A stretch of DNA of 64,000 bases, from the NCBI GenBank assembly GCA_963969495.1, contig OZ018329.1, positions 69,552,160 through 69,616,159 on the forward strand, written 5' to 3'. Below the pieces are notes generated by a model. That model saw only the letters and a program-made list of their open reading frames with translations, made no database searches and was not told the origin of the DNA. The DNA is from Ceratothoa steindachneri (lineage: Eukaryota > Arthropoda > Malacostraca > Isopoda > Cymothoidae). Shown here in pieces: positions 46,361 to 57,531 of this stretch; position 1 is the first letter of the stretch; every line of letters starts with the position of its first letter. The translations under genes were made by a program, and so were the position numbers.

Positions 46361-48000
46361 CCGAGTGATAATTGTGCGAATATGTAGCAGTTCGTAATAA
46401 ACAAAGCTCAAGGCGCGTTACCAAAACATATCGCTATCTGTTAATGAAAACCAGCCACCTTATTTATGTTTGAATTTTATCTCAGAATAAGCAGACAACT
46501 CATAGGATCTTTTTAATAATCAAAAATATAATTCAACTATATGTCGTTCTTCAGATCTGTTAGCCCTTACAGAGGGGCTTTTATTTCAAATTTAGAATCA
46601 CGGTAATTTCTCACCATAGGTCAATAATCCATTCAAAAAGTGCTAATTCCTTTGGATGAAAAATAGTCACAAGCAGAGTGACCTATGACAGCATCATGTT
46701 CTTATCTCGCCTTATAGTTATTTGTTAGTGAATGTTATTTTGGACAAAAATACCACTGAAATCCGCAAGAATCTTTTAGTTACTCTATAAAATTCATACA
46801 GATTCTCGCTGGCATCTTTTTTAAAGCCATTAATGAAAATATTCGAAACCCAATGAAATGTAACGAAATACATTTGGGATGTGGCAATTAGGGAAATGTT
46901 AATTTTTTTAAATACATTGGAATATTTTAAATATATGAAACCCAATAAAATGTAATAGGCTACAATTGGAATGGGAAAATTAGTAAAAAATTAATTTCTC
47001 TAAATGCTTTGGTATATTTTAAGACCTAAATTTGTGTAAGTAAAACATTGAAAGAAATTTAGTCCTAAATTTTATCATTGCAGAATAACAGAGAAGAGGC
47101 TTTATTCATCTGGGTGACAGAAAAAAAAATGTAGCTAGGTTATTTCATTACGATCAACAGCATAGTAATAAATGGATGAGAGATGAGGCAAAGGAAACAA
47201 AGAATATAAAACATGGCAAAGAAAGGCAGTATAAAATCGAGAAAGATAAAGTAATTAAGTCATAGGTCACGCTAGAAGTGAGGAAAACTAAGCAGATGCT
47301 CCAAATCAGCACGGTATGAAATGATAGTTAAAATATAGACAAAAAGGGGAAACTATTGGAATTATCTTAATTTTATAGCTTCTATAACAAACTTGTTTTG
47401 AAACTCTATAAGAAAAGCTAATGCAATGCAATGCAGTGGCAAAAAAATAAGAAGTTACACGAGGAAAATGGTCGACCAAATTTTCGCAGAGCAGCAAAGC
47501 AAAAGCCAAAGTCCTTCTTTTTCAAGGATTTTACCTACTATATTATAAATAATATTGTTCTAGTATTTTAAAGGAGGTAATTGATTAAATGGGAAAATTA
47601 TGTTAAAATTTGCGTATTTTTTCATGCAGATCCCATTGCAAATCAGAGTTCGTTGCAGAACAGAATAGGCTAAATAAAACTCTACACTCACCCGTTCCCT
47701 AATGCTCCAAGCGTTCTCCCATTTTGGCCGTTCTGACTCCGCACCTGCCACACGCCTTGACTCTCCTGAATGTGACTAATTTAGAGAGGAAAAATAACAT
47801 TTTCAAAACATTTTAATTAAAAGAAATTACCCACAATGATTTTCGCCTTATAATAGAAATCATCTGAACGCAAATAGTAGCGGTCAGATGTTCACATGGG
47901 TGAGTCACTGTATCCTTAACGTTCATATATGTATTTTCCAACTCATTTAGTGAAAAATGTGCTGCTACAGGCCTAAGGTCATGGGCAAAATAGTTTGAAG
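46361..48000. other. No gene recognised
   Basis: AT-rich. A 'gaaacccaatgaaatgtaa' word recurs (46846 and 46937) in a short local duplication of about 90 bp with 'attagggaaatgttaatttttt' / 'attagtaaaaaattaatttct'. No coding evidence. Confidence 0.4.
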
Positions 48001-48119
48001 AGACAACTTTTGTGGTTTCAACATTTCATTGCCTCAGATTATCGTGGGAGATCCAATCAAATGAGCCGCAGAAGAAAAAAACATATATTCTTAATATTTA
48101 TTTTTTTAGAAAAACAAGA

Positions 48120-48900
48120 TCAAAAAATCAAGATAAAAAGGTTAGGACTCCCCACAAACCTAACAAAAATGCGTATGCGATTATTAACGGACCGCATAGC
48201 ACACATTGCAATAGAAGAACAACGGGGACCCGAATTTGAGATACATCAGGGAGCCCCCCAAGGGAGATGCCTTAGCCCAACATTATGCAGTATATATTCC
48301 TAGGGATCTACAAGATACAGACTTCGAGAACACCAAATATATACAGTTCGCAGGTGATATATCGATCATCGCCAACAGTCAGTATAGACACACACCAACA
48401 ATGGTCAGAAGAACAGCAACAGAAATAGAAAACATCAACAATTACGAAAAGACGTGGAAAATTATAACAAACCCAGACAAGTCTATCATCATTCCAATAG
48501 GAAGAAGAAAAACATCGAAAGTGCTCATTAATGAAGACAGATATAGATACCAAAGAGAGGGAAAAGTTCTAGGGTCTCAATATAACCTCCATTGGATACG
48601 AAAAACACGTCTCAGAAAGAATTAACCTAGTAAAAGCCATTCTAGCAAAATGTTCCAACTCAGGAATCTCAATGTAAAAAATAAGACCAAAATTTATAAT
48701 GCATTATGCAAATCGATTATTACTATATCCAACAATACCACTTAATCGACTCCACAATACTAATGCCGTTTACGAAGAGTGAAAAGTAGCGACGTCTTGA
48801 TAATTACCAACAAGAGACGGAGAGATCGACGCAAACAGCAAGATCTGCATCAAGAAGTATAGTGGGAACGAATAAACCTAACTCAACATAAAAAAGATAC
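48120..48900 (+). pseudogene. Jockey-like non-LTR retrotransposon RT remnant, second copy
   Basis: The frame 47995-48303 contains GPEFEIHQGAPQGRCLSPTL (RT motif B region). The frame 48236-48625 has IQFAGDISIIANSQ, where the catalytic FADD reads FAGD, then NNYEKTWKIITNPDKS, PIGRRKTSKVLI and KVLGSQ. Around 48668 comes NKTKIYNALCKSIITIS. GPEFEI and the NK.KIY.ALC block are shared with the copy at 11.4-12.7 kb, so both are from one family. 5' truncated, frameshifted and with an altered catalytic box; dead. Confidence 0.7.
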
Positions 48901-49429
48901 AAAGATATAGGAAAAGCTAAATGTACTTATTAGTGATGAAGAAAAGAGAAAATTAGAGATTCTCATACTGTAGAATACCACAAGAACAACAGAGGTAACT
49001 TTAGGAGCGGGAGACCGATTAAAGGAGTCAACCCCGCACCAATATTCACGTAATAAGAAGATCACGATCAATGGTAAAAGAAAATAAGGAAACATTAACA
49101 ACTGCATATTACTCAAATAAAACCCAAAGAACCAATTCAACAAAAAATAATAGAGGATCGAGAGCCTTAACGTAAAGAACGAATGACAATAGAATAAAAT
49201 GAAAATTAGAAGCAACCAGGAGATGGCTGGTCAGCCAGCAAAAGATACTAACTCTTACTCATTCCTTTCCACCACTTTTTCTTAAGATCTAATGTTTACT
49301 CTACTCTCACTAAACACTTTATCTTCCAACCTTTTTTAAGACGTAAAGGGGTAAAGAAAAACAATACATCATTTCCAAGAATAAAGTTATAATTTTACAA
49401 GAGGATCGATTTCACTAGAGCCGATAGAC

Positions 49430-49920
49430 CGTAGGCCTATCTGGCTCCTAGCAACGGGGTCTTGATCTAAAATATTTAGAAGCTTTCCATTACATATCTC
49501 CTAACAATTTACTCATGGTGTTATTTTCAGATCCATGCTTATTGCCTAAGCCAAAGAGGAATAAAAGTAATTTATGGGAATTCTTTTGATATACGGAAAA
49601 AAACAACCATTAGAGCTCTTTCCTTTTATTTAAATATGCTTTTATATACGCCCCCCCCAAAAAAAAAAATTCTGAACTTTACGATTTGTTTTTTTTTATT
49701 CCAAAGCATTCGATCATAATATTTATTTTTCTGAACTGTTAGAAATAACTTTGATAAAATCATTAAGTATACGAAAAAACAACCTTATTTCAATAATTCT
49801 GGAAAATATCACTAAATCTCTTTCTTTTCTAATACTTTATCTTTTAAAAAAATCTAGAACATTGAATAATAGCCTTCAATTTCAAAAAGATTCATTATGT
49901 TCAAATATGTAAATAAAATT
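49430..49920 (+). mobile_element. R-family-related segment
   Basis: Matches 38990-39480 in order: CAACGGGGTCTTGATCTA, TTACATATCTCCTAACAATT, ATGCTTATTGCCTAAGCC, then 'ggaattcttttgatatacgg' and repeated 'ttctgaactt' blocks. It lies directly before a full R copy in the same orientation, so it may be the upstream part of a longer element or a neighbouring insertion. Confidence 0.55.
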
Positions 49921-49930
49921 ACAAAAACAT

Positions 49931-50420
49931 ACCAGGCAATGGCTTCGCCACTTCCCCCTACAGGAAAGCTTGCGTTTCGCTACAAAGATTAAAATTTAAA
50001 ATCTAAAACAAAGCAGCCATGGTTAAATTTTTCATTTTATTTTCTGAACTTTGCTAATTATAATAATTTTATGAAGGAACTCTAAACTAAGTTCCACCCC
50101 TTTCAAAGTATCACGTTGCTAAAATATAGTTATAGAAGAAGACATATATAAATAAATTTTCTGAACTTTACCATTTGTAATTCTTTGGGTTTTAAAAATT
50201 TCACAAAATTTCAATACTTATATTTATTTTTGAACTTCACCATTTTGGTTTTTTATATTATAAAAGAATTATTAGAAATAACTTTGATAAAAACAACCTA
50301 AGTCATAACCAAACTAAGATAAAATTATTATTCAAATACTCAGAAAAATCCTCTTCTTAACTTATAGAGTTAGTGATGATGATGATGAAGTGATGAAGTG
50401 ATGAAGATGATGATGATGAT
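49931..50420 (+). mobile_element. Dispersed repeat R, copy with (GAT)n tail
   Basis: Starts ACCAGGCAATGGCTTCGCCA, continues GCTTGCGTTTCGCTACAAAG and the AT-rich body, and ends GAGTTAGTGATGATGATGATG with further (GAT/GAAGT)n to 50420. This is the clearest evidence that the family ends in a GAT simple repeat. Confidence 0.75.
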
Positions 50421-51489
50421 AAAGTAACACGAACTAATAAGTTGTTTTTTTAAGTCAAACTGTTAAAAAAGTGCCTTCCTAAAATAATGCTAGGGATTAT
50501 AATTTTATTTTAACGACTTCTAAGGATTTAATATTTCTTAGTTGAAGGCCAAGTCAGTACTAGTCTAAGGATAAGGATAAAATAAGAGGTGAAAGTGTAG
50601 TATAGAGAGAGAAAAGATTGTGTAAGTAAGGGATGAGTGGTGTTGTTGATATGAATGAGGAGAGTTTTTGATTGTGATAAATTACTTTTAATGAGGGTGA
50701 TGCTGATATGTTCCAGGTTGCCTGGGCAACGCTTTCGCTTTACATTCTATTTTTCTTTTTGGTTATATTATTTTTATTTATAGCATAGGAGCCTTTGTTC
50801 TCGGGGTTTTTGTGTTTACATTGGGTCATTTTTCTTTTGTTTGTATTTGGTTTCTTGTAGTTTAGCAGTCGAGCCTTTCTTTTCCTAATGTTCTCTTTCT
50901 AGCTTTGTGATTTTTTTCATTTTTACTTGACTATACTAGTATGTAAACTAGAAAACACTCTTCTTTCGAATAATGGGTAATAATTTCTAAAATCTGATAC
51001 ATACGAGTAAAAAAATAAATGAATTTTGAAATTCAATTTGGCTGACCAATAATTTGATAGAGCAAGTTTGATAGGAGGATCTCCATCGTTTGCTTAATAA
51101 CTGTCAGAGGGGAAAAATTTGCAGCCTTTGCTTCTCAATGGCAAATACTTTATTTAACCTCGCTGAAGATGAACGAGGGAGTACGCCAGGCGAGAATGAA
51201 GCTGACTCGAGGTTAATAGATGTTTGCCTGTTGATTAGCGTCTATCTGACGTAAAGCCTTGTCTTCTGCTGCGAGCGAGACAGAGTCGAGGGCGTTTTGT
51301 CACGTCATGGGCTGGCGGTCACACGATGGCGAGTGCTACGAAGAAGGGTCTGCAAGATACTGCTATCCGCAACTGTACTCGCAACTGTACTGAAGTCTGG
51401 TGGCCCTTGTCTGAGTATTTATGTGACCTCAGCGGAAGTGCATCTCGCGAAGTGCCGGGAAGGAGCGGGCCTTATCCACTGGTGGGCGC
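50421..51489. other. No gene recognised
   Basis: AT-rich to 51.1 kb. A GC-richer patch at 51.2-51.49 kb has short overlapping plus frames (51297-51565) without motifs. It may be the outer, non-coding part of the hAT element. Confidence 0.4.
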
Positions 51490-51614
51490 GATAACGAAAA
51501 AATGCATCACGATAACCAATAAATCGATGACGATAACCTTATCGACGATAACCGATAATCGATAACTTGCGATAGATTTATCGCCCGATAAGGTGATAAC
51601 TGATAAATCGATAA
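51490..51614. repeat. Dense GATAA/TTATC cluster
   Basis: About a dozen GATAA words (counting both strands) fall in 125 bp, mostly as CGATAA, with ATCGATAA variants. The spacing is irregular. It lies 50 bp downstream of the truncated hAT transposase coding piece. It may be subterminal repeats of the hAT element, or a degenerate simple repeat. Confidence 0.7.
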
Positions 51615-51664
51615 ATCCCGAATTATAATATAATATTGATTATTGACTATATATAGCGTTTCTT

Positions 51665-52280
51665 AGTTTCTTACCTGGTGAGGCTCTCCCTTATCTCCTC
51701 ACAAATTTTGAAGATCCTCCTTCGCAGCGTCCTCCTAGGAAGGTACCTCTTTCTTAGGGTTGAGGGTGTGGACAATGTCCCTGAAGCTCTGACTGTCCAC
51801 AATATGCAGCGGCAGCATGTTGTCCACCACAAACCTGACATTTGTCTTGTCGACGGTGGACTGCAAGACGGCACTGGCCTGGGCCATGAGGCCAAAGGTC
51901 TCCGAGATGGACATCTGCCGCTGCCTCTTGCTGGTTGATTCGTCATCGGTTGATAGACCGGACCGGTTCCTACTGCGACCGCCAGTCCCAACGTTGGCCT
52001 TAAACGCTTCATCAACTTGTTTTGCCTTGTCAGGATGAATCCTGTTGAAGTGGCTATTCAGGTTGGCCTTGGTGTCCTTGTTCACCTCCACCTCAGTGAT
52101 CTTGTGGAGGCAAGACAAGCAGTGGAAGATGTATCTGTCACCAACCATCTTCTTGTACTTCACCCACTTGCCAAGGAATGGCCAGGGTGAATGAGGCTTA
52201 GCCTCATTGAGCTCAGAGTCAATAGACTCCGCTGAGTCTCTTTGGCTTGATGCAAGCACAGTCTCTTGCGACGCCATCAC
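51665..52280 (-). pseudogene. hAT-superfamily transposase N-terminus with BED zinc finger
   Basis: ATG at 52280 (minus). After an acidic leader comes WPFLGKWVKYKKMVGDRYIF, then the BED-type finger CLSCL...LNSHFNRIH (C-x2-C and H-x4-H pairs). There is a Ser/Arg-rich linker (GGRSRNRSGLSTDDESTSKR) and then VRFVVDNMLPLHIVDSQSF with VHTLNPKKEVPS, the conserved start of the hAT catalytic region (FIVDDLLPFSIVES..F..L...LNP.Y..PS). After a shift near 51740 the frame continues RRTLRRRIFKICEEIRESL and stops at 51671. The remaining 400 or so residues, including the DDE residues and dimerisation domain, are absent. Domesticated ZBED proteins are an alternative, but truncation and the shift favour a dead transposon. 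Confidence 0.8.
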
Positions 52281-53670
52281 TAATTCAATACTATAAAATA
52301 GAAAAACACTGCACTACTAAATTACAATAAAAATAGGATCAGTTTAGAATAGAGGCGTAACTTCGTAAGTGTTCAAAACGTTAATAAACGGATATTAAAG
52401 AAAAGCACCGAATAATAAATGTATTCATATACACGTGCACAAAAAATTAGAATGGAAGAAGCACGAGAACATAGGGAAAAAAATCACCAAAGAACGCGTA
52501 AAACAGGTAGCGCGCAGGAGCAACACCTCGTGACCTCTCGTCCGACAGCTGGTTTCCAGCTCGGACCTACCTATTTCTGCGTTGTGTATCCATTGTAGAA
52601 TTACTTATATTCTTTATTTTTGTATATTGTAAATTATTTTTCTATTACCAGTTTCTGGCAACCCAAAACCCTTAGAAGTTGTTTAACTTAAGCCAACTCT
52701 CGCATCTAGTTTGTTATTATTTTCCTACGCGCTCATTTTGACTCCCCCGCCTGTTCCGTCTGAGGGAAGTCAGTACAAGTTCACTCAACGACCTTGACTC
52801 TACGACACCGTCTAAGCCGTAAACATAGATAAATGATCAAAATCTGGTACGTAACTAGCCTGAAAACTACCCACCGGCCAATAAGTGAAAAGAGGCTTGT
52901 AAAAAGGCTGCAGAAAGGGGTCAAATGGGAATGCTTAGAAGAAATAAATCCAAGACTGTCTCAATCTAGTATGATACTGCAGGAAATATTTGCTGATGTG
53001 TGCCATTCAACCAGGTAACATATGTATCAGGCTACATAGGGCATCCCCTTGCAGCCTTCTTTTGAAAGAATACCCCTCTGGAGATCTATAAGCCTACGCT
53101 ACCTAAAGTTTACCACTAGGTCGAAATGTGTTCGAAAGTCAGCTTCAAGTAGGGTAGGATGTTAGACCTTTGCCAAAATTGAACCTTAGGTGAGGAAGTA
53201 TCTTAAACTCATGCTGAATATGATGCTTAACTCACCGTATGTTGCGATCCAGGATCCGTTTGAGACTTGCAATTGAGGGAAGTAAGGTGGCCTATTTTTC
53301 CCACTAATGCTCAAGAATCAACCAGAAAACGAATAATGGTGACTAAATACAACATTAAAACTTTTTGTTGTTTGAGGCTGCTCCTAATCCTTGGTTCTAG
53401 GTTTGAGGAGGAGTTTTCTTCTTCAACCTACGTTGGTACAAACAATAACTAAGACGACTGCACATGAAACGAGAAACTACGGCGGTCGGTTAGTCGCTTA
53501 ACGAAAGTCTGCGTTTGTGGACATTCCACAGACTAGAATTATCTCAGTCTAGAGTTTTTTGGAATTTCTAGTGAGAAGAGAAAGCTTTTTCTTGAAACAC
53601 TAATCTCATCTGGCACTGGGGAAGAGTTTACAGTGACTACCATTAGCCTGAATAATTCGAAAGGGTATCG
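52281..53670. other. No gene recognised
   Basis: A GC-richer stretch at 52500-52570 may be part of the hAT flank. Otherwise unique-looking AT-rich DNA without motifs. Confidence 0.4.
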
Positions 53671-53700
53671 GCCTCTTTGGCAATCTTGTGCCAAAGAGGC
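53671..53700. repeat. Perfect 12-bp hairpin
   Basis: GCCTCTTTGGCA, six-base loop ATCTTG, TGCCAAAGAGGC. The arms are exact reverse complements. No coding frame or known element boundary lies nearby. Confidence 0.9.
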
Positions 53701-56005
53701 ACAAAACAGCCTAAACTCTCTGGCTGTGTGTCGGGAATAGTTCCCAAAGCGTTTTGTTAATGAGTAAGTGACCTCATTGGAAAAATTAGGTTCGTAGTTC
53801 TCATGTTGAGGAGTGCAACGAGGTTAAAGATTTTTTTCGTTATATCAAAGCTATCTTCGGGGATAAAATAAGGTCACGTACAATTACTGCGGTTGAAGGG
53901 GCTAGAGAGGAGCTGGTACGAATTTTTCCTTGTTAATCACTACTCAATGAATCTTGAACAGGAGAGCACATATATTTGTTAATCCAGAATTATGAGTCAT
54001 TCTCCTGATACGCGGGCAAAGGGTTGTTTATTTCTTCAACGTGAACAGGGGTGGAATTGAGAGAATAAATCTATCGTTAGGGTACGTACAGAAAGAGAAC
54101 AGGTATACCCTTTTGGTCCATCGCCGCCGACCGCGCCAAGAATTAAACCATAACAAGTTTAGGAGTGCAGACAAGCGTGTCAAAGCAGGCAGTTTCTTCT
54201 GTGCATGCCTAGATTAGTTTATACGATTTAATTCCTCGCGCCGGTCGGTAAGATTTGGCGTCAGTAGCCCGCCACTATAAACCTACCTTATTTTTACTCG
54301 AACTCTAACAAAGGAAAACTTTCCCATGTATCAGGAGAACTGATTAGAGATAGCACCAATTTACTCATGACTACTGCATCTCACTGGGGTGTGAGATGGT
54401 CAGGTCGACTCGTCTTCATTCTCTATCCAACTCTCACATGCTGGCTCCAAGCGCCACACCCCGGTAACCTCTTCAGCAGGTGGGTTAAACCATGTGAGGG
54501 AAACTCATCTATGATAGCAGGTAGGTGAAAGGGGAAGGGCGAGTATAAACAGACTTATACCTCGGTTGTCTCCTCTATTCCGCCTCTTTTCATGGAGAGG
54601 AAGAACACGCTCAGGTTTTAGAGCACTGCGCTTGGGAAGTCTTTGGCAAGTGCCTAAGTATATCCCGCTCATATTCTGTTTCATATCTGCTATAAATAAC
54701 CAACAACAGGCAAATGCAGAGAAAGGGGTCATTGCGACTTGCACCCTTAAGTCAATTATCAGGAGAATGATCCGGAAATATGGAATATTCAAACTTTCTC
54801 TCGAGAGACGAGCAACGGTTAAATTTAGCACCTACGATAAACCAGTTTTCTCTAGAAACCAATAAATTAGAAGGTATGATTTGAAAACAGTCAATCAATG
54901 ACCAAATCTTCTGACACTATTTGTGGCTGGACTGTCACTATTTTAAAGCTCTAATTCCAGCACCAATTTGTGAGCAATGTTTATACACTATATTTTTAAA
55001 AAATATAATGAGTAAGTAAGTGAAATTTCCATGTTACATAAAAGCATGCATTTAATATATTTTATGAAGATTACATATGTTACAATCGTATAGATATTCA
55101 AGAAATTTTAATAAATAAACTAAAGGAAGAAGATATTGACAAGTCTAACATAAGAGAATTTTTCAGGAACATTCTAGAAATTTCTTGAAATCATCTGCCA
55201 AAATTTTCCAGGTCAGTAAGAAGTGTAAAGCAATCATTGTTGTCATACTAACTCTGCAGCGATGCCACCATACCTGAAAGTAACTCATGAGCTCCATCAG
55301 AGAATTAATTGTTCACTTGAAGACATCGGGGAGGACTCTTTCTGCGACTTCAAGAGAGATAGGAAGCTCCAAGGGTGTTTTTCAGCGTGTTACAAAATTA
55401 ATAAATGAAAACAAAAATCTATAAATCACCTGCAAATGTCAGTCGACCCCACGTAACCACCTTCTGTGAAACAAAAGTCGTTCGGCAGTCCTCTATGAAG
55501 GATCCCTTCTCAACTGCAGCAGGAATTTCTCTAAAAATAAAAACCAATATTTGATAAAAAGTAACCCATTTCATACTCTCTCGTCGCCTCAATATATATA
55601 GTTTAAAAACTCTTTCTCCAGCGACAAAACCAATCATCAGTAAGAAGAACTAGAAGGAGAGCTTCAAATATCCTGAAGCTCATGTTGTTTGAAGGGAATG
55701 AAGAGTGCGAGAGAATTCATTTTAGCGAAAAAAGTAAATTTATGTAATTTAGTTGGATCTAATGGCCGAAGCTTTGTTAGACACGCTGCAGGTGGCATAC
55801 TCAACCATAAATATGTTATAATTTCTGCCAATAATGGAGGAGGTAGCGTCAAGGTTTGGGTGATTTTAGTTTGAAGAAGTTGGTTCAATAAAGCGAATAT
55901 TTAGAAGGGCACTTGCGAATGCGTATATAAACCTCGTACAACATGTTATAATTTCACTCCGACCATCTCTGAACTAGCCAGCAATAGTTAGTCCTGTAAA
56001 CGTAC
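53701..56005. other. No gene recognised
   Basis: Mixed composition. The frames at 54505-54831 (minus, 108 codons) and 54566-54865 (plus, 99 codons) overlap on opposite strands and neither has a recognisable domain. The region upstream of 56.0 kb may hold the eroded N-terminal part of the Tc1 relic. Confidence 0.4.
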
Positions 56006-56556
56006 CATGACATGCTGCAAAGCACTAAAAATACTATTTTAAACAGGAAGATATCAAAGTAATGAAGTGGTCTGCTCAGAGCCCGGACATGAACCCAATT
56101 GAATACATCTGGAAATTCATTGGAGACAAAGTTTAAGACCAGTAACCTTCAACTGTTACGGATTTGTGGACGAAAATTGAGCAATAATGGAAAAAAATAA
56201 CACCAGAATTTTGCAAGATCCTGGTTAGATCCTATGGTCATCGTTGATCCGAAGTAATAGAAAACAAAGTCTTCAATAAGTGTTTTAATTTTGATCCTTG
56301 TTAAATCCTACTTGGTTTATATTGTATTTGATTCCTAGCAATTCTTTGAATGATAGTTTTCTAATTTTGCAAGTGTCAATATCTTATTTTGTTTGTATAT
56401 TTAGTGTAATTTTTGAATGTACAATTTTATCATATAAAATCTAAATAAAATATATTAAATCCATTTCTTTATGTACCCTAAAAATTACATTAAAATAATC
56501 ATATATTTTGAAAATATTTGAAAAAAGAAAAATCGTTCTATTATTTTGCTCGGTAG
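56006..56556 (+). pseudogene. Tc1-type transposase C-terminus with right end
   Basis: From 56006 one frame reads HAAKH, a stop, KYYFKQEDIKVMKWSAQ, SPDMNPIEYIWKFIGDKV and a stop, then in a nearby frame DLWTKIEQ...WKKITPEFCKILVRSYGH and VIENKVFNK. These are the last 90 or so residues of a Tc1-family transposase, including the terminal catalytic Glu in NPIE. The sequence ATCGTTCTATTATTTTGCTC then GGTAGTA at about 56532-56556 resembles a Tc1 right terminal repeat ending at TA. I did not find the matching left end. The copy is distinct from the split Tc1 at 23/34 kb. Confidence 0.75.
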
Positions 56557-56744
56557 TATACACCTCTGTGGATGCCCAAAGGATCATCAGTGGAATACTC
56601 AAGAAATGAGGGTTATATTTATATCTCTGGATGGAGGATTCCGAAAACGAGATTATCTTTTGTGCTTTATTAATCTAAATAAGAAAAATATACCTTGCAT
56701 CATCCCCTGTGCCCTTCGCTTAATCAATTACTAAGCTCGTTTCA

Positions 56745-57531
56745 GCCTACACCTCCATAAACGAATAGCTGTCTGCAAACTTTTTCAAACTTAACCACGA
56801 TAAAACTGAAGTTCTCCTTGTTAGTACCGCTTCGATGGTGGAGAAATCTAAAGCTTTCTTCCCCTCCCTTAACCTTCGGGAAACCAATGTCGCCTTCTCT
56901 GTTGCCATCAGTAGTAATCTTGGTGTTAATTTCGACAAGCTTTGAGACTGCTATTCTTACCTTCGTCACCTCACACATATACTACTGCAATTCTCTTCTA
57001 GTGAATCTCCCTTCTTCCTCACTTCGCCCACTACAACTAATTCAAAACTATGCTGACCGGATCCTCCTTCGCCACCCCAGGTTCTCTCCTTCGATACATC
57101 TGTACAGGAGCTACACTGGTTAACTATTCGCTTCCGTACCCACTAAAAAATTCTTCTCATCACATAAAAGACCCTAAACATCGAGGCTACACCTTATATC
57201 TCGTCTGCCCTCTTCCGTCGTCAAACTCCTCGGGCACTCGGGTCTAACCTCGCTCCCATCCTGAACACTCCTCGTTCTGTCCTCTGCTCGATGGGTGACC
57301 TTTCCTTCTCAGTTTGTGCTCCTATACTCTGGAATGCCCTTCCTGCCGAAGTCCGATCCTCTCCCTCCATTGGTACTGTTAACAGTCTCCTGAAGACTCA
57401 TCTCTTCATAATTGGCTTTTCTTCACTGTAAACTTTCTCTACACTCGCTACACAACCTGCGCACTGTGAGAGCTAATAGCCCTGAAGGGCGCATTAGAAA
57501 TACTCATTATTATTATTATTATTATTATTAT
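56745..57531 (+). pseudogene. CR1/L2-like LINE 3' end with (TTA)n tail
   Basis: Frames in order: LNHDKTEVLLVSTASMVEKS (56790-56850), NLGVNFDKL, then an abrupt jump to YYCNSLLVNLPSSSLRPLQL (56980-57040), ADRILLRHPRFS, ELHWLTIRF (57109-57135), KILLITYKTLN and SNLAPILNTPRSVLCSMGDL with SFSVCAPILWNALPAEVRSS, LLKTHLF near the end. This is the post-RT C-terminal region of CR1/L2-type LINEs (N..KTEvll; CNsLL.glP; LHWLPv..Ri.fKi; WN.LP..iR....sFK..LKT.LF). The jump after FDKL indicates an internal deletion of the 'sR(L)DY' block. The element ends in (ATT)n at 57507-57531, a typical LINE simple-repeat tail. Confidence 0.85.
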
